Made by a program: the position numbers and the translations under genes. A DNA stretch of 64,000 nucleotides from Hymenobacter tibetensis. GTDB lineage: Bacteria > Bacteroidota > Bacteroidia > Cytophagales > Hymenobacteraceae. The notes below the pieces were generated by a model. The model did not search any database, was not told where the DNA came from, and worked only from the letters and a program-made list of their open reading frames with translations. Every line of letters starts with the position of its first letter. Positions within the stretch are counted from its first letter, which is position 1. The stretch is taken from contig NZ_CP094669.1 in the NCBI RefSeq assembly GCF_022827545.1, positions 1,516,001-1,580,000 on the forward strand, in the 5' to 3' direction. Shown here one piece after another: positions 32,723 to 40,908 of the stretch.

Positions 32723-34150
32723 TTAGTTTGATACTTCTACCCGCACTGAGTCCACGCCGAACCAGGTGGCCAGCCGCGTATTCACCCCGAACTCAGGCAT
32801 GGTGGACAAGTCATCGGGGGGAAGGAAGTTGAACCGGTTGGTGAACGGAGGGGGAGGAGGCACCTGAAGGAGAGTGTGCGGTGTGTGGCCCGCGCGTTGC
32901 AAGGCTTGAAAACGCTCTTCCCAATTGCGCGCATACGCTGGCGCATCGTACTGCAAATCCAGGTAAGCCCGCCCGCTTGGTATAAGCACAATAACAAGCA
33001 GCACCACGCCAACCAACGTGCGCACTGCTAGCGAGGTCGTTGGTACTGTCGCTGGCGCGGGCGGTAAGCTAGCCCACGCAGCCACTATCCAGCCGAGCAG
33101 CCACCACCATACCATAGCATTGGTGGCACGTGGCAATAGAGATGGGCGGGGTAGCATCAGGGCATATGGAGCAGTAGCTAGCACTACGCCGCCTACCAGT
33201 ACAACAGCACTTAAAAGCAGCGGCAACTGCAATCCTGGTGGCCGGGCTGGCAGTGTTCGAGCAGCTACCGGTGCCAGCACCAACGTCAGGACGGGCACAA
33301 CCAGCATGGCAGGCTCTACAAACAAGTAGCGCAACAGCACCACCAGACGCGAAGCAGCTTCCCATACAGAAGCAGCAGGAGCCACTGCGCCATCGAGGTG
33401 TTGGCGGGCCGTATTGCCTGGCGCCAGCACCGATAGAGTGCCACACAGTAACAAAAGCACACCTAGGCTCCCCCAGATTTGGAAGCTACGGTACTGCCGC
33501 CGGTACAAGCTCAGCCCTGCTGCCACGGCCATCAGCCAACCGAGCTGTACCAACGTAAGCTCATTGGAGCCGGCTGCAGCTATAGTGCCCAAAACAGCGG
33601 CCACTCCCCAGGCTTTTCGGGCCCTACCACTAGCAGCCCGGTGCAGCCGCTCCACTGCTAGCGGAACCAGCACTAGCAGCCAGGTAGCCACTTGATACAC
33701 AGTAATTTCAGTGAAATAGTACAGCACAGAAAACCGGTACGGTGCCAGCGCCACGTACACCAACGTTAAGCCGGCAGCAAATAAGCCCGCCTCAGAGCGG
33801 CGAAGCTGCTGACCCGTCAGACGGCGGATAACCAGATATAGCACCGCAATACGCAGTACCTGGCTGATGGCGGCTACCCACTTAACTCCTTCAAGCCACC
33901 GGTAACTCAGCGGGTTAGCTACATACAGCAGGAAGTTGCTAAAGTACCGTCCCGACCATTGCTGAAAAAGATACGGCTGGGCGCCCCAAATGCCATAATT
34001 GAACGTATCCGAGGACACTGAAAAATCGCACAAGTAGGGTTGGTTGTACTGGCATAGCGCCAAAAACGGTAGTAGCCCTAGCGCCAGCCCAACGGCTATC
34101 AGCGCCAAGTAATGAGAGACAACCCACCGTATTACTTGTGAACGAGGCAT
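32723..34150 (-). CDS. DUF6056-like multipass membrane protein
   Basis: 475 residues with about 11 hydrophobic helices. The first extracytoplasmic loop, with LCDFSVSSDTFNYGIWGAQ and WSGRYFSNFLLY, resembles the DUF6056/GT-C type glycosyltransferases that carry an acidic DD/DE motif there; here the acidic pair is not intact. The last 60 residues form a soluble tail. The frame is open to 34171, but the ATG at 34150 (MPRSQVIRWVV) is preferred. It may be an undecaprenyl-phosphate-sugar-dependent transferase or its degenerate relative; no substrate can be read. Confidence 0.6.
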   Translation of the reverse strand: MPRSQVIRWVVSHYLALIAVGLALGLLPFLALCQYNQPYLCDFSVSSDTFNYGIWGAQPYLFQQWSGRYFSNFLLYVANPLSYRWLEGVKWVAAISQVLRIAVLYLVIRRLTGQQLRRSEAGLFAAGLTLVYVALAPYRFSVLYYFTEITVYQVATWLLVLVPLAVERLHRAASGRARKAWGVAAVLGTIAAAGSNELTLVQLGWLMAVAAGLSLYRRQYRSFQIWGSLGVLLLLCGTLSVLAPGNTARQHLDGAVAPAASVWEAASRLVVLLRYLFVEPAMLVVPVLTLVLAPVAARTLPARPPGLQLPLLLSAVVLVGGVVLATAPYALMLPRPSLLPRATNAMVWWWLLGWIVAAWASLPPAPATVPTTSLAVRTLVGVVLLVIVLIPSGRAYLDLQYDAPAYARNWEERFQALQRAGHTPHTLLQVPPPPPFTNRFNFLPPDDLSTMPEFGVNTRLATWFGVDSVRVEVSN

Positions 34151-34171
34151 AAAGGGTTCTGCTACACACAA

Positions 34172-34197
34172 CGTAGCCCGCTGGTGAGCGGGCTACG
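34172..34197 (-). terminator. Terminator-like hairpin after hemE
   Basis: CGTAGCCCGCT and AGCGGGCTACG form a perfect 11-bp stem with a GGTG loop. It lies 36 bases after the hemE stop on the minus strand. There is only a short U-rich tail (TTGTGTG), so termination may be weak. Confidence 0.6.
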
Positions 34198-34232
34198 GCA
34201 GTAAGAGCATAAGTTAAGACAAGGCCGAAAGA

Positions 34233-35264
34233 CTAGCGCAGTTTTGGGCTATACTCCTTTACCGTTTCAATAAACACCTTCACGTTGTCGGGGTTGGTGT
34301 CGGGGTAGACGCCGTGGCCCAGGTTGGCAATGTGGCGGTGCGGACCGAACTGGTCGAGCATGGCAATGGTGGCGGCGCGTACCTGCTCGCGGGAACCGTA
34401 GAGGGCGCAAGGGTCGAGGTTGCCTTGCAATGTTTTGTCGCCTACCAGCGGACGAACAGCGCGGGCGTCCTGGTTCCAGTCCAAGCCGATGGTGCGGCAG
34501 GGGAGCTGCGCGAATTCCTCCACAGCCCAGAAAGCCCCTTTGGCAAATACCGTTACGGGCACTTCGGGAATGGCCCGGCAGATTTCAGCTATGTAGCGCG
34601 TGCTAAACTCCTGGTAGTGCGCAGGTGGCAATATCCCGGCCCAGGAGTCGAATACCTGCACGATGTTGGCACCTGCTTCCACCTGGGCTTTCAGGTAGGC
34701 AATGGTGGTGGCGGTGATTTTGGCGAGCAGCTCGTGGGCTAAGGCGGGCTCCGCGTACAGCATGCGGCGCGCTTTGCTGAAGGTTTTCGAGCCGTGGCCC
34801 TCCACCATATACGCCAGAATAGTCCAGGGGGCGCCAGCAAACCCGATGAGCGGCACCCGGCCGTTGAGGGCCCGTTTGGTTACGCGCAGGGCTTCCAACA
34901 CGTAGCCTAAGTGCTCTTCTGGGTCGGCAACGCGCATACGAGCTACATCCTGCGCGTTCTTAATGGTTTCGGGGAAGAGCGGGCCTTTAGCTTCCACCAT
35001 TTCGTAGGTGAGGCCCATGGCTTCGGGCACCACCAAGATGTCGGAGAAAATGATGGCAGCATCTACGTCCAGCGCGTCCACGGGCTGAATAGTGACTTCA
35101 GCAGCCAAAGCGGGGGTTTCCACTAATTCCTTGAAACCACTGAGGCGCCCCCGCAGGGCACGATATTCGGGGAGAATGCGGCCGGCCTGGCGCATCAGCC
35201 ACACGGGAGTACGTTCGGTTTCTTCGCCGCGGGCGGCCCGGAGGAGGAGGTCGTTTTTAAGCAC
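34233..35264 (-). CDS. hemE: Uroporphyrinogen decarboxylase
   Basis: 343 residues. The substrate-binding RQAGR loop appears as [18 protein letters not shown] near the N-terminus; [31 protein letters not shown] and the C-terminal [15 protein letters not shown] are all diagnostic. The enzyme removes four acetate carboxyls from uroporphyrinogen III, a step in heme and siroheme synthesis. The start codon is GTG (35264). A TACCTTTG element 40 bases upstream on the minus strand (35312-35305) is the likely -7 promoter box. MarC-like gene follows upstream on the same strand at 35339. Confidence 0.95.
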   Translation of the reverse strand: MLKNDLLLRAARGEETERTPVWLMRQAGRILPEYRALRGRLSGFKELVETPALAAEVTIQPVDALDVDAAIIFSDILVVPEAMGLTYEMVEAKGPLFPETIKNAQDVARMRVADPEEHLGYVLEALRVTKRALNGRVPLIGFAGAPWTILAYMVEGHGSKTFSKARRMLYAEPALAHELLAKITATTIAYLKAQVEAGANIVQVFDSWAGILPPAHYQEFSTRYIAEICRAIPEVPVTVFAKGAFWAVEEFAQLPCRTIGLDWNQDARAVRPLVGDKTLQGNLDPCALYGSREQVRAATIAMLDQFGPHRHIANLGHGVYPDTNPDNVKVFIETVKEYSPKLR

Positions 35265-35304
35265 TGATCTTGCAGATTATACGGATTGCGCTGATTCGCT
35301 GCCG

Positions 35305-35312
35305 CAAAGGTA
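35305..35312 (-). promoter_or_regulatory. -7 promoter element of hemE
   Basis: TACCTTTG on the minus strand, 40 bases before the GTG start of hemE. Exact match to TAnnTTTG; the -33 box is not obvious. Confidence 0.5.
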
Positions 35313-35338
35313 GCGCCTGCCAGGTAAGGGACCAGTTG

Positions 35339-35956
35339 CTACTCCTGAAACAGTGCCTTAATAGCCGTAGCCAGAAAATTCACGCCGATAGCCAGCGTGA
35401 TAAAACCCATGATGCGGGCCAATGCCGCCATGCCCGGCCGCCCCAAAAACCGAGTCAGCCGCAACGACGACATCAGGATAATATAGGCGGCCAGCGCCAC
35501 GAACACAAAGCCTAGTACAATCAACCCCATATCGAGGTAGGTCAGCTTTTCAGTGAACAACCCGATGCACACGGCCATGGAGCCCGGCCCCGACAGCATG
35601 GGCATGGCCAGCGGCGTGAAAGAAATATCGTCTTTGTGCATGCTTTCCTCTAGCGTCTCTTCCGATACTTTCGAGCGGTTGCCGCCGGGCGTGAGCAAAT
35701 CAAAGGCGGAGCGCATAAGCAAAATACCGCCCGCAATGCGCAGGTGGTGAATGTTGATGCCGAAGAAGTTGAGTACGTACTGCCCCGCGAAAAATGACAC
35801 CGACAGTACTCCAATCATGTAGAGGCAGGCCCGCAGACCAATATTGGCACGCTCGGCGGGCGAATCTTCTTCGGTTAAAGTCAGGAATACAGGCATCGCC
35901 CCGAACGGATTGACGACCGAGAAAAGCGTGGTAAAGGTGGCGAGCAGAATTTCCAT
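35339..35956 (-). CDS. MarC family integral membrane protein
   Basis: 205 residues with six predicted membrane helices of the MarC/UPF0056 (NAAT) group: the first helix TTLFSVVNPFGAMPVFLTLT carries the conserved Asn-Pro-x-Gly, and the second repeat SFTPLAMPMLSGPGSMAV carries the matching Gly-Pro motif. The cytoplasmic loop with GGNRSKVSEETLEESMH separates the two halves. Family members are proposed neutral amino acid transporters or drug-response proteins; activity is unproven. It has a full promoter 29 bases before its ATG. Confidence 0.88.
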   Translation of the reverse strand: MEILLATFTTLFSVVNPFGAMPVFLTLTEEDSPAERANIGLRACLYMIGVLSVSFFAGQYVLNFFGINIHHLRIAGGILLMRSAFDLLTPGGNRSKVSEETLEESMHKDDISFTPLAMPMLSGPGSMAVCIGLFTEKLTYLDMGLIVLGFVFVALAAYIILMSSLRLTRFLGRPGMAALARIMGFITLAIGVNFLATAIKALFQE

Positions 35957-35984
35957 GCAGCAGCGAAGCCGATAAAAGGCTGCA

Positions 35985-36014
35985 CAAAGGTACGGGCCTA
36001 GGTATAAGCAGCAA
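35985..36014 (-). promoter_or_regulatory. Promoter of the marC-like gene
   Basis: On the minus strand TTG (36014-36012), 19 bases, TACCTTTG (35992-35985): complete Bacteroidota consensus. The ATG at 35956 is 28 bases after the -7 element. Confidence 0.72.
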
Positions 36015-36172
36015 TTATAGAAAACGTTATGTTTGGGAGGTCAACCGTGAAGCCGCGCTAGCGTACAGACGAGCATTGCTCTGCTCTTCTGAAGCATGGA
36101 TGGCCTGGTACTTGCAAAGTCACCTGCATTGTTGTCTGCTTCACCCTTCTCACACACCTTCATCACTCACCC

Positions 36173-37330
36173 GTGCCCACCCTCGACGCTCCTCTCTGGA
36201 TTCTATTAGCGCATGGTTTAACGTTCTTTTTGGCAATCGTATCGATAATAGCTACTCTTTTGCCGCTGCTCCGCCAAACGGCTTGGTGGATTCGGATTTT
36301 CGATTTTCCGCGCCTACAGATTGTGGGAGTAACGGCGCTGGCTGTAGGGGCTGCTTTCCTGCTAGACTGGCATCAACTACCCGGTTGGGCTGGTGTAGGC
36401 CTCATGTCGGCACTAGGAATAGTGGTAGTTTATCAGTCAGTGCGTATTGCGCCGTACACAACCATTGTCAAAAAACAAGTCGGCGACAGTACCCTAAAAG
36501 ATGGCAAGCGGCACCTGAGCTTGGCCGTGATGAACGTGCTGCAATACAACAAGCATAGCGAAATGGCCCTGGCGGTTCTGCTGGAATCCGACCCAGACGT
36601 TATCATGGCGGTTGAAACCGACGAGTGGTGGCACGATCAACTCAAGCCGCTGGAAAAAACGCATCCGTATACTTGTCATGAGCCTCTCGACAACACGTAT
36701 GGCCTGCTGTTCTTTTCCCGGTTGCCGCTGGAAGGCTGCCACGTGAAATACCTGCTCGACGATGACGTGCCGTCGTTGCATACCCGCGTGCAACTGCCCG
36801 ACGGCAAGACGTGGGTACGCCTCTACGGCCTGCACCCCAAACCACCAGCTCCCGCCGAGTCGAAAACCAGCACCAAGCGCGACGCTGAATTGCTGATGGT
36901 AGGCAAGGAAATAAACGAGCATGAAGAACCAACCATTGTGTTCGGCGACATGAATGATGTGGCGTGGTCCCATACCTCCGAGCTGTTCAGAAGGGTAAGT
37001 GGCCTGATGGACCCGCGCGTAGGCCGCGGCCTCCTCCCTACGTTTCACGCCGACCACTTTGTCTTGCGCTGGCCCCTCGACCACGTGTTTGTTTCGCCTG
37101 ATTTTAAAGTAGACGACATTCAACGCCTGCCTTACGTAGGGTCCGACCATTTTCCTATCTACATCAAACTCAGCTACGAGCCTCACGACAAGGAAGAACA
37201 AAAGGAGAATGCCGAGCAGGCAGACGCCGACGACCATGAAGAGGCCACCGAAAAAATTCAAGAAGGCTTCGAGGAAGAAGAGGAGCAGGAGGTAGAAGAA
37301 GCAGAGGAAGTATCTTCTTCGAAATCATAG
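36173..37330 (+). CDS. Membrane-anchored endonuclease/exonuclease/phosphatase family protein
   Basis: 385 residues from a GTG start. Three N-terminal hydrophobic helices (residues 5-90) anchor the protein; an EEP domain follows. Motifs seen: NVLQYN (first strand), MAVETDEWW (metal-binding Glu), GLHPKPP, VFGDMNDVAWS (catalytic Asp-Asn pair), LDHVFVSPDF and GSDHFPIYI (terminal Asp-His). Homologues include phosphodiesterases acting on lipids or nucleic acids on the outer face of the membrane. The last 55 residues are highly acidic (repeating Glu/Asp, EEEEQEVEEAEE), an unusual tail of unknown use. A long hairpin follows the gene. Confidence 0.85.
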   Translation: MPTLDAPLWILLAHGLTFFLAIVSIIATLLPLLRQTAWWIRIFDFPRLQIVGVTALAVGAAFLLDWHQLPGWAGVGLMSALGIVVVYQSVRIAPYTTIVKKQVGDSTLKDGKRHLSLAVMNVLQYNKHSEMALAVLLESDPDVIMAVETDEWWHDQLKPLEKTHPYTCHEPLDNTYGLLFFSRLPLEGCHVKYLLDDDVPSLHTRVQLPDGKTWVRLYGLHPKPPAPAESKTSTKRDAELLMVGKEINEHEEPTIVFGDMNDVAWSHTSELFRRVSGLMDPRVGRGLLPTFHADHFVLRWPLDHVFVSPDFKVDDIQRLPYVGSDHFPIYIKLSYEPHDKEEQKENAEQADADDHEEATEKIQEGFEEEEEQEVEEAEEVSSSKS

Positions 37331-37342
37331 GCAACAGCTATG

Positions 37343-37398
37343 CCCTAAATCACTAAAAAATTCTGGCTGCACCGCCAGGATTTTTTAGTGATTTAGGG
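37343..37398 (+). terminator. Long terminator hairpin after the EEP gene
   Basis: CCCTAAATCACTAAAAAAT pairs with ATTTTTTAGTGATTTAGGG across a CTGGC/GCCAG extension (37343-37398), giving a stem of over 20 bp with a six-base loop. It begins 13 bases after the stop codon. Confidence 0.75.
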
Positions 37399-37491
37399 AA
37401 ACTATATGGCACCTACGTCAAGAACCAAGGCAGCTAGTAACGCTGCTTTAGGTAGGCTTCCTCTGGCTTTATCACGCAACTAAACTACTAG

Positions 37492-37608
37492 ACAACAAAA
37501 AGGCCTGAAGCAATGTGCTTCGGGCCTTTTTGTTAATAATCAACAACTCGCCATCAACAATTACTTGATGCCTACTTCTTCATAATCCACATCGATTATG
37601 TTGTCGTG
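37492..37608 (-). pseudogene. Decayed copy of the dnaK 3' end and terminator
   Basis: On the minus strand 37608-37561 reads [15 protein letters not shown] and a stop, matching the real DnaK tail [15 protein letters not shown]; by eye 43 of 48 bases agree with 38478-38525. The terminator that follows (37492-37529) agrees with 38406-38443 at 36 of 38 bases. All seven differences have A or T in this copy and G or C in dnaK. An in-frame stop lies just upstream and homology ends at 37608, so it is not part of a gene. The distance between copies is 914 bases. Confidence 0.8.
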
Positions 37609-37659
37609 GGAACTGTTTGGTTCCCTCAGATTTTACACGACTCACCCACAGGCAGGGCA

Positions 37660-38394
37660 CTACTGCCGAGTTAAGATAGACTGACGAATTATTGTCTGGT
37701 ACGTCAGGTAGCGTCCCGGTACCTTGCGCTCCGTCACACCGCAGGTGTGCAGCAACAGGCGGCCCTCTTGGTCCATTCCTATCTGGGCTACGCTGCCAGC
37801 CGCTCTGGATGCACCATATAACAGCAGATAACGCTGCTGAATCAGGGCATAATTTCGATTCAGTCGATTGGCTTTCGGTTCGTCAGTCTGTAAGCTGAAT
37901 TTTTGGTTGGTGACCGTCAACGCCACAGTGCCAGGTAGTTCATGCACAATGGCACTGCGGTACATTTTTTGGTCGGCTACAGAGAATGAATCGATATGTA
38001 CAACAACACGGTTGGCAACCGTGCGCCAGTTGCCTAACAACCGGTCCGGATTGGTAATACGTGTGGTGGTATCCAATTGAGCGTGAGGGCTGGCTGAATT
38101 AGCAACCCACCACGTCTTTACACCGTTTTTAGCAAATGAAAGGCCCTGTTGAGTGCGTCGGATATTGGGTGTCAGAAACCGCTCATAACGGTTGTAATCT
38201 TTTTCCCACTGGTCCAGGGGTGTTAAGGTGGGCAGCGCCGTGGCGTAAGTGGCTGGGAAGCGTAGCGTGTCGGTAACAGCAGGAGCTAGTGCTATCTTTC
38301 GTGTCAATGATAGCTTAACTGATGACTCACGGGTAAAGCTAAATAACGTATTGATTGCCAACAGCAAAAACAAGAATATAAAGGTGAAATTCAT
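37660..38394 (-). CDS. Orphan hypothetical secreted protein
   Basis: 244 residues, no family recognised. The N-terminus is a membrane or signal segment (MNFTFIFLFLLLAINTLFSF). The rest is mixed alpha/beta, with a LLGNWRTVANRVVVHIDSF stretch reminiscent of lipocalin-like start regions (Gly-x-Trp), and basic Arg/Gln-rich segments. It is bracketed by the dnaK terminator on its 5' side, only 16 bases before its ATG at 38394, and the decayed copy on its 3' side. The 5' end is AT-rich (26 of 60 bases G+C at 38281-38340). Because the dnaK terminator lies so close, its promoter must overlap it or lie within the gene. Likely a recent arrival. Confidence 0.6.
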   Translation of the reverse strand: MNFTFIFLFLLLAINTLFSFTRESSVKLSLTRKIALAPAVTDTLRFPATYATALPTLTPLDQWEKDYNRYERFLTPNIRRTQQGLSFAKNGVKTWWVANSASPHAQLDTTTRITNPDRLLGNWRTVANRVVVHIDSFSVADQKMYRSAIVHELPGTVALTVTNQKFSLQTDEPKANRLNRNYALIQQRYLLLYGASRAAGSVAQIGMDQEGRLLLHTCGVTERKVPGRYLTYQTIIRQSILTRQ

Positions 38395-38410
38395 GTCGAA
38401 AGCTAACAAC

Positions 38411-38443
38411 AAAAAGGCCCGAAGCAATGCGCTTCGGGCCTTT
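38411..38443 (-). terminator. Terminator of dnaK
   Basis: AAAGGCCCGAAGC pairs with GCTTCGGGCCTTT around a short loop and is followed on the minus strand by TTTTGTTGTT. It starts 34 bases after the dnaK stop. Confidence 0.9.
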
Positions 38444-38477
38444 CATATGAGCAATCAGCAAGTTGCTGATCAACAAC

Positions 38478-40424
38478 TTACTTGGTGCCTACTTCTTCGT
38501 AATCCACGTCGGTTACGTTGTCGTGAGGCTGGCCTTGCTGGCCGTTGCCATTGGGCTGACCACCACCGAAGGGGTTGCCACCATCGGCGCCAGGCTGGCC
38601 TTCGGCACCGCCTTGGGTAGCGGCGTACATCTCTTGCGAGGCAGCCTGCCAAGCGGTATTGATAGCCTCCATAGCGGTATCAATCTGGCTGATGTCTTTG
38701 CTCTCGTGGGCCTTCTTCAAGTCGCCAAGGGCATTTTCAACAGCCGTTTTGTTGCCAGCGCTTAGTTTGTCGCCGTACTCTTTCAACTGCTTCTCGGTCT
38801 GGAAGATCATCGAGTCAGCTGCGTTTACCTTGCCGATACGCTCGGTTTCCGCTTTGTCAGCTTCGGCGTTGGCTGCAGCTTCGTTGCGCATCCGCTCGAT
38901 GTCGGCGTCGGTGAGGCCCGACGAAGCTTCAATACGGATTTTCTGCTCTTTGCCAGTGCCTTTGTCCTTGGCCGATACGTGCAAGATACCGTTGGCGTCG
39001 ATGTCGAAGGTTACTTCGATTTGTGGAACACCGCGGGGTGCTGGCGGAATCGAATCGAGGTGGAAGCGGCCGATGGTGCGGTTCTGCGAAGCCAGCGGAC
39101 GCTCGCCTTGCAACACATGAATCTCAACCGAAGGCTGGTTGTCGGAAGCCGTTGAGAACGTCTCGGACTTTTTGGTAGGAATGGTCGTGTTCGACTCGAT
39201 CAGCTTAGTCATTACGCCGCCCATGGTCTCGATGCCCAACGAAAGCGGGGTCACGTCGAGCAGGAGCACGTCCTTCACTTCGCCGGTCAGTACACCACCT
39301 TGAATAGCAGCACCAATGGCCACTACTTCGTCGGGGTTTACACCTTTCGAAGGCTTCTTGCCAAAGAACTTCTCCACTTCTTCCTGGATGCGCGGAATGC
39401 GGGTCGAACCACCTACAAGGATAACCTCGTTGATATCCGACGTGCTCAAGCCAGCATCTTGCAAGGCTTTCTTCACAGGCTCCATCGAACGACGAACCAA
39501 GCTGTCAGCTAGTTGCTCGAATTTGGCGCGGCTCAATTTTACCACCAAGTGCTTGGGGCCCGAAGCCGTAGCCGTTACGTACGGCAGGTTGATTTCCGTC
39601 TCAGTCGACGAAGACAACTCTACTTTAGCTTTCTCAGCAGCTTCTTTCAGGCGCTGAAGAGCCATAGCGTCTTTGCGCAGGTCAAGGCCTTCGTTTTCGT
39701 TGGCGAACGTCTCGGCCAGGAAGTTGATGATTACTTGGTCGAAGTCGTCACCACCGAGGTGGGTGTCACCGTTGGTGCTAAGTACTTCAAATACACCGTC
39801 GCCGAGCTCCAGGATGGAGATATCGAAGGTACCACCACCAAGGTCGTACACGGCAATCTTCTGGTCGGTGTGCTTTTTATCTAGGCCATATGCCAAGGCA
39901 GCGGCAGTCGGCTCGTTGATGATGCGTTTTACATCGAGGCCTGCAATAGCACCGGCTTCTTTAGTAGCCTGGCGCTGGGCGTCGTTGAAGTAAGCCGGAA
40001 CCGTAATAACGGCCTCGGTTACAGTCTGGCCGAGGTAGTCTTCAGCAGTCTGCTTCATCTTCTGAAGCACCATAGCTGAAAGCTCCTGCGGAGTATATTG
40101 ACGGTCGCCAATTTTCACGGCTACCGTGCTATTAGAACCACGCTCTAGCGCGTAGGACACGTTTTTCGCTTCTTCGGTTACTTCTCCGAAGGCGCGACCC
40201 ATGAAACGCTTGATCGACTGGATGGTGTTGGTGGGGTTGGTAATGGCCTGACGCTTGGCCGGGTCACCGACTTTCCGCTCACCTTTACCATTGTCGAGGA
40301 ACGCCACGATAGAAGGAGTCGTGCGGCGGCCTTCGCTGTTCGGAATTACCACCGGCTCGTTGCCTTCCATTACGGCCACGCACGAGTTGGTGGTGCCGAG
40401 GTCAATACCGATTATTTTGCCCAT
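38478..40424 (-). CDS. dnaK: Molecular chaperone DnaK (Hsp70)
   Basis: 648 residues, full length. The N-terminal ATPase domain has [16 protein letters not shown], the phosphate loop [16 protein letters not shown] and the adenosine-binding [13 protein letters not shown]. The interdomain linker [15 protein letters not shown] and the substrate-binding domain follow. The lid ends in a Gly/Asn/Pro-rich tail and the conserved DVDYEEV ending. Together with DnaJ and GrpE it refolds proteins and controls the heat-shock response; neither partner gene is in the window. No CIRCE element was found upstream, so HrcA control is not supported by sequence. Confidence 0.98.
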   Translation of the reverse strand: MGKIIGIDLGTTNSCVAVMEGNEPVVIPNSEGRRTTPSIVAFLDNGKGERKVGDPAKRQAITNPTNTIQSIKRFMGRAFGEVTEEAKNVSYALERGSNSTVAVKIGDRQYTPQELSAMVLQKMKQTAEDYLGQTVTEAVITVPAYFNDAQRQATKEAGAIAGLDVKRIINEPTAAALAYGLDKKHTDQKIAVYDLGGGTFDISILELGDGVFEVLSTNGDTHLGGDDFDQVIINFLAETFANENEGLDLRKDAMALQRLKEAAEKAKVELSSSTETEINLPYVTATASGPKHLVVKLSRAKFEQLADSLVRRSMEPVKKALQDAGLSTSDINEVILVGGSTRIPRIQEEVEKFFGKKPSKGVNPDEVVAIGAAIQGGVLTGEVKDVLLLDVTPLSLGIETMGGVMTKLIESNTTIPTKKSETFSTASDNQPSVEIHVLQGERPLASQNRTIGRFHLDSIPPAPRGVPQIEVTFDIDANGILHVSAKDKGTGKEQKIRIEASSGLTDADIERMRNEAAANAEADKAETERIGKVNAADSMIFQTEKQLKEYGDKLSAGNKTAVENALGDLKKAHESKDISQIDTAMEAINTAWQAASQEMYAATQGGAEGQPGADGGNPFGGGQPNGNGQQGQPHDNVTDVDYEEVGTK

Positions 40425-40908
40425 TTGAATGGTTGTTATGTAGTAGTTGAGGTGTCAGGTTGTAGCTGCGAATCATTCGCACGGGGGGAATTACAAGGCT
40501 CGTACCAGCCCCGGCAAAGTGCTTTATTTGTGACAGATTGTCATTTTTGAAGGCACACCACCCGGATCATCCGCCGTACTGACTTTTCCGCTGAACTGCA
40601 TCCGACAGATATTCCGACTTCTGGTTTCTCCTCGCCTGCGGCTGATGTAGCTTCTGGCACCCATCGAGAACGTACCCCAAGCCTTGTCAGCTAATTATCA
40701 GCAAGTAGTAGTCCACCTGAGATGGAATCAGACTTTTCCGCTGGTTTCGGGTGGCAGATGCGAGTATGTTCCTTGGGAAGGGGCGTTATATAGAACAAGA
40801 GTAAGACAGTATATTGAAATTCCTTTGTCACTTCCCATTGCCATTCTTTCTGCTCTGCACCCTGCCAAGTACAGCCACTTGCTTGGCAAAATAAGTCTGT
40901 TCATAACA
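40425..40908. other. Intergenic region between dnaK and the GH2 gene
   Basis: 484 bases between two divergent genes. An open frame that extends the GH2 protein to 40684 does not look like protein. I see no clear TAnnTTTG box on either strand and no CIRCE-like inverted repeat. Promoters of both genes should be here. Confidence 0.4.
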
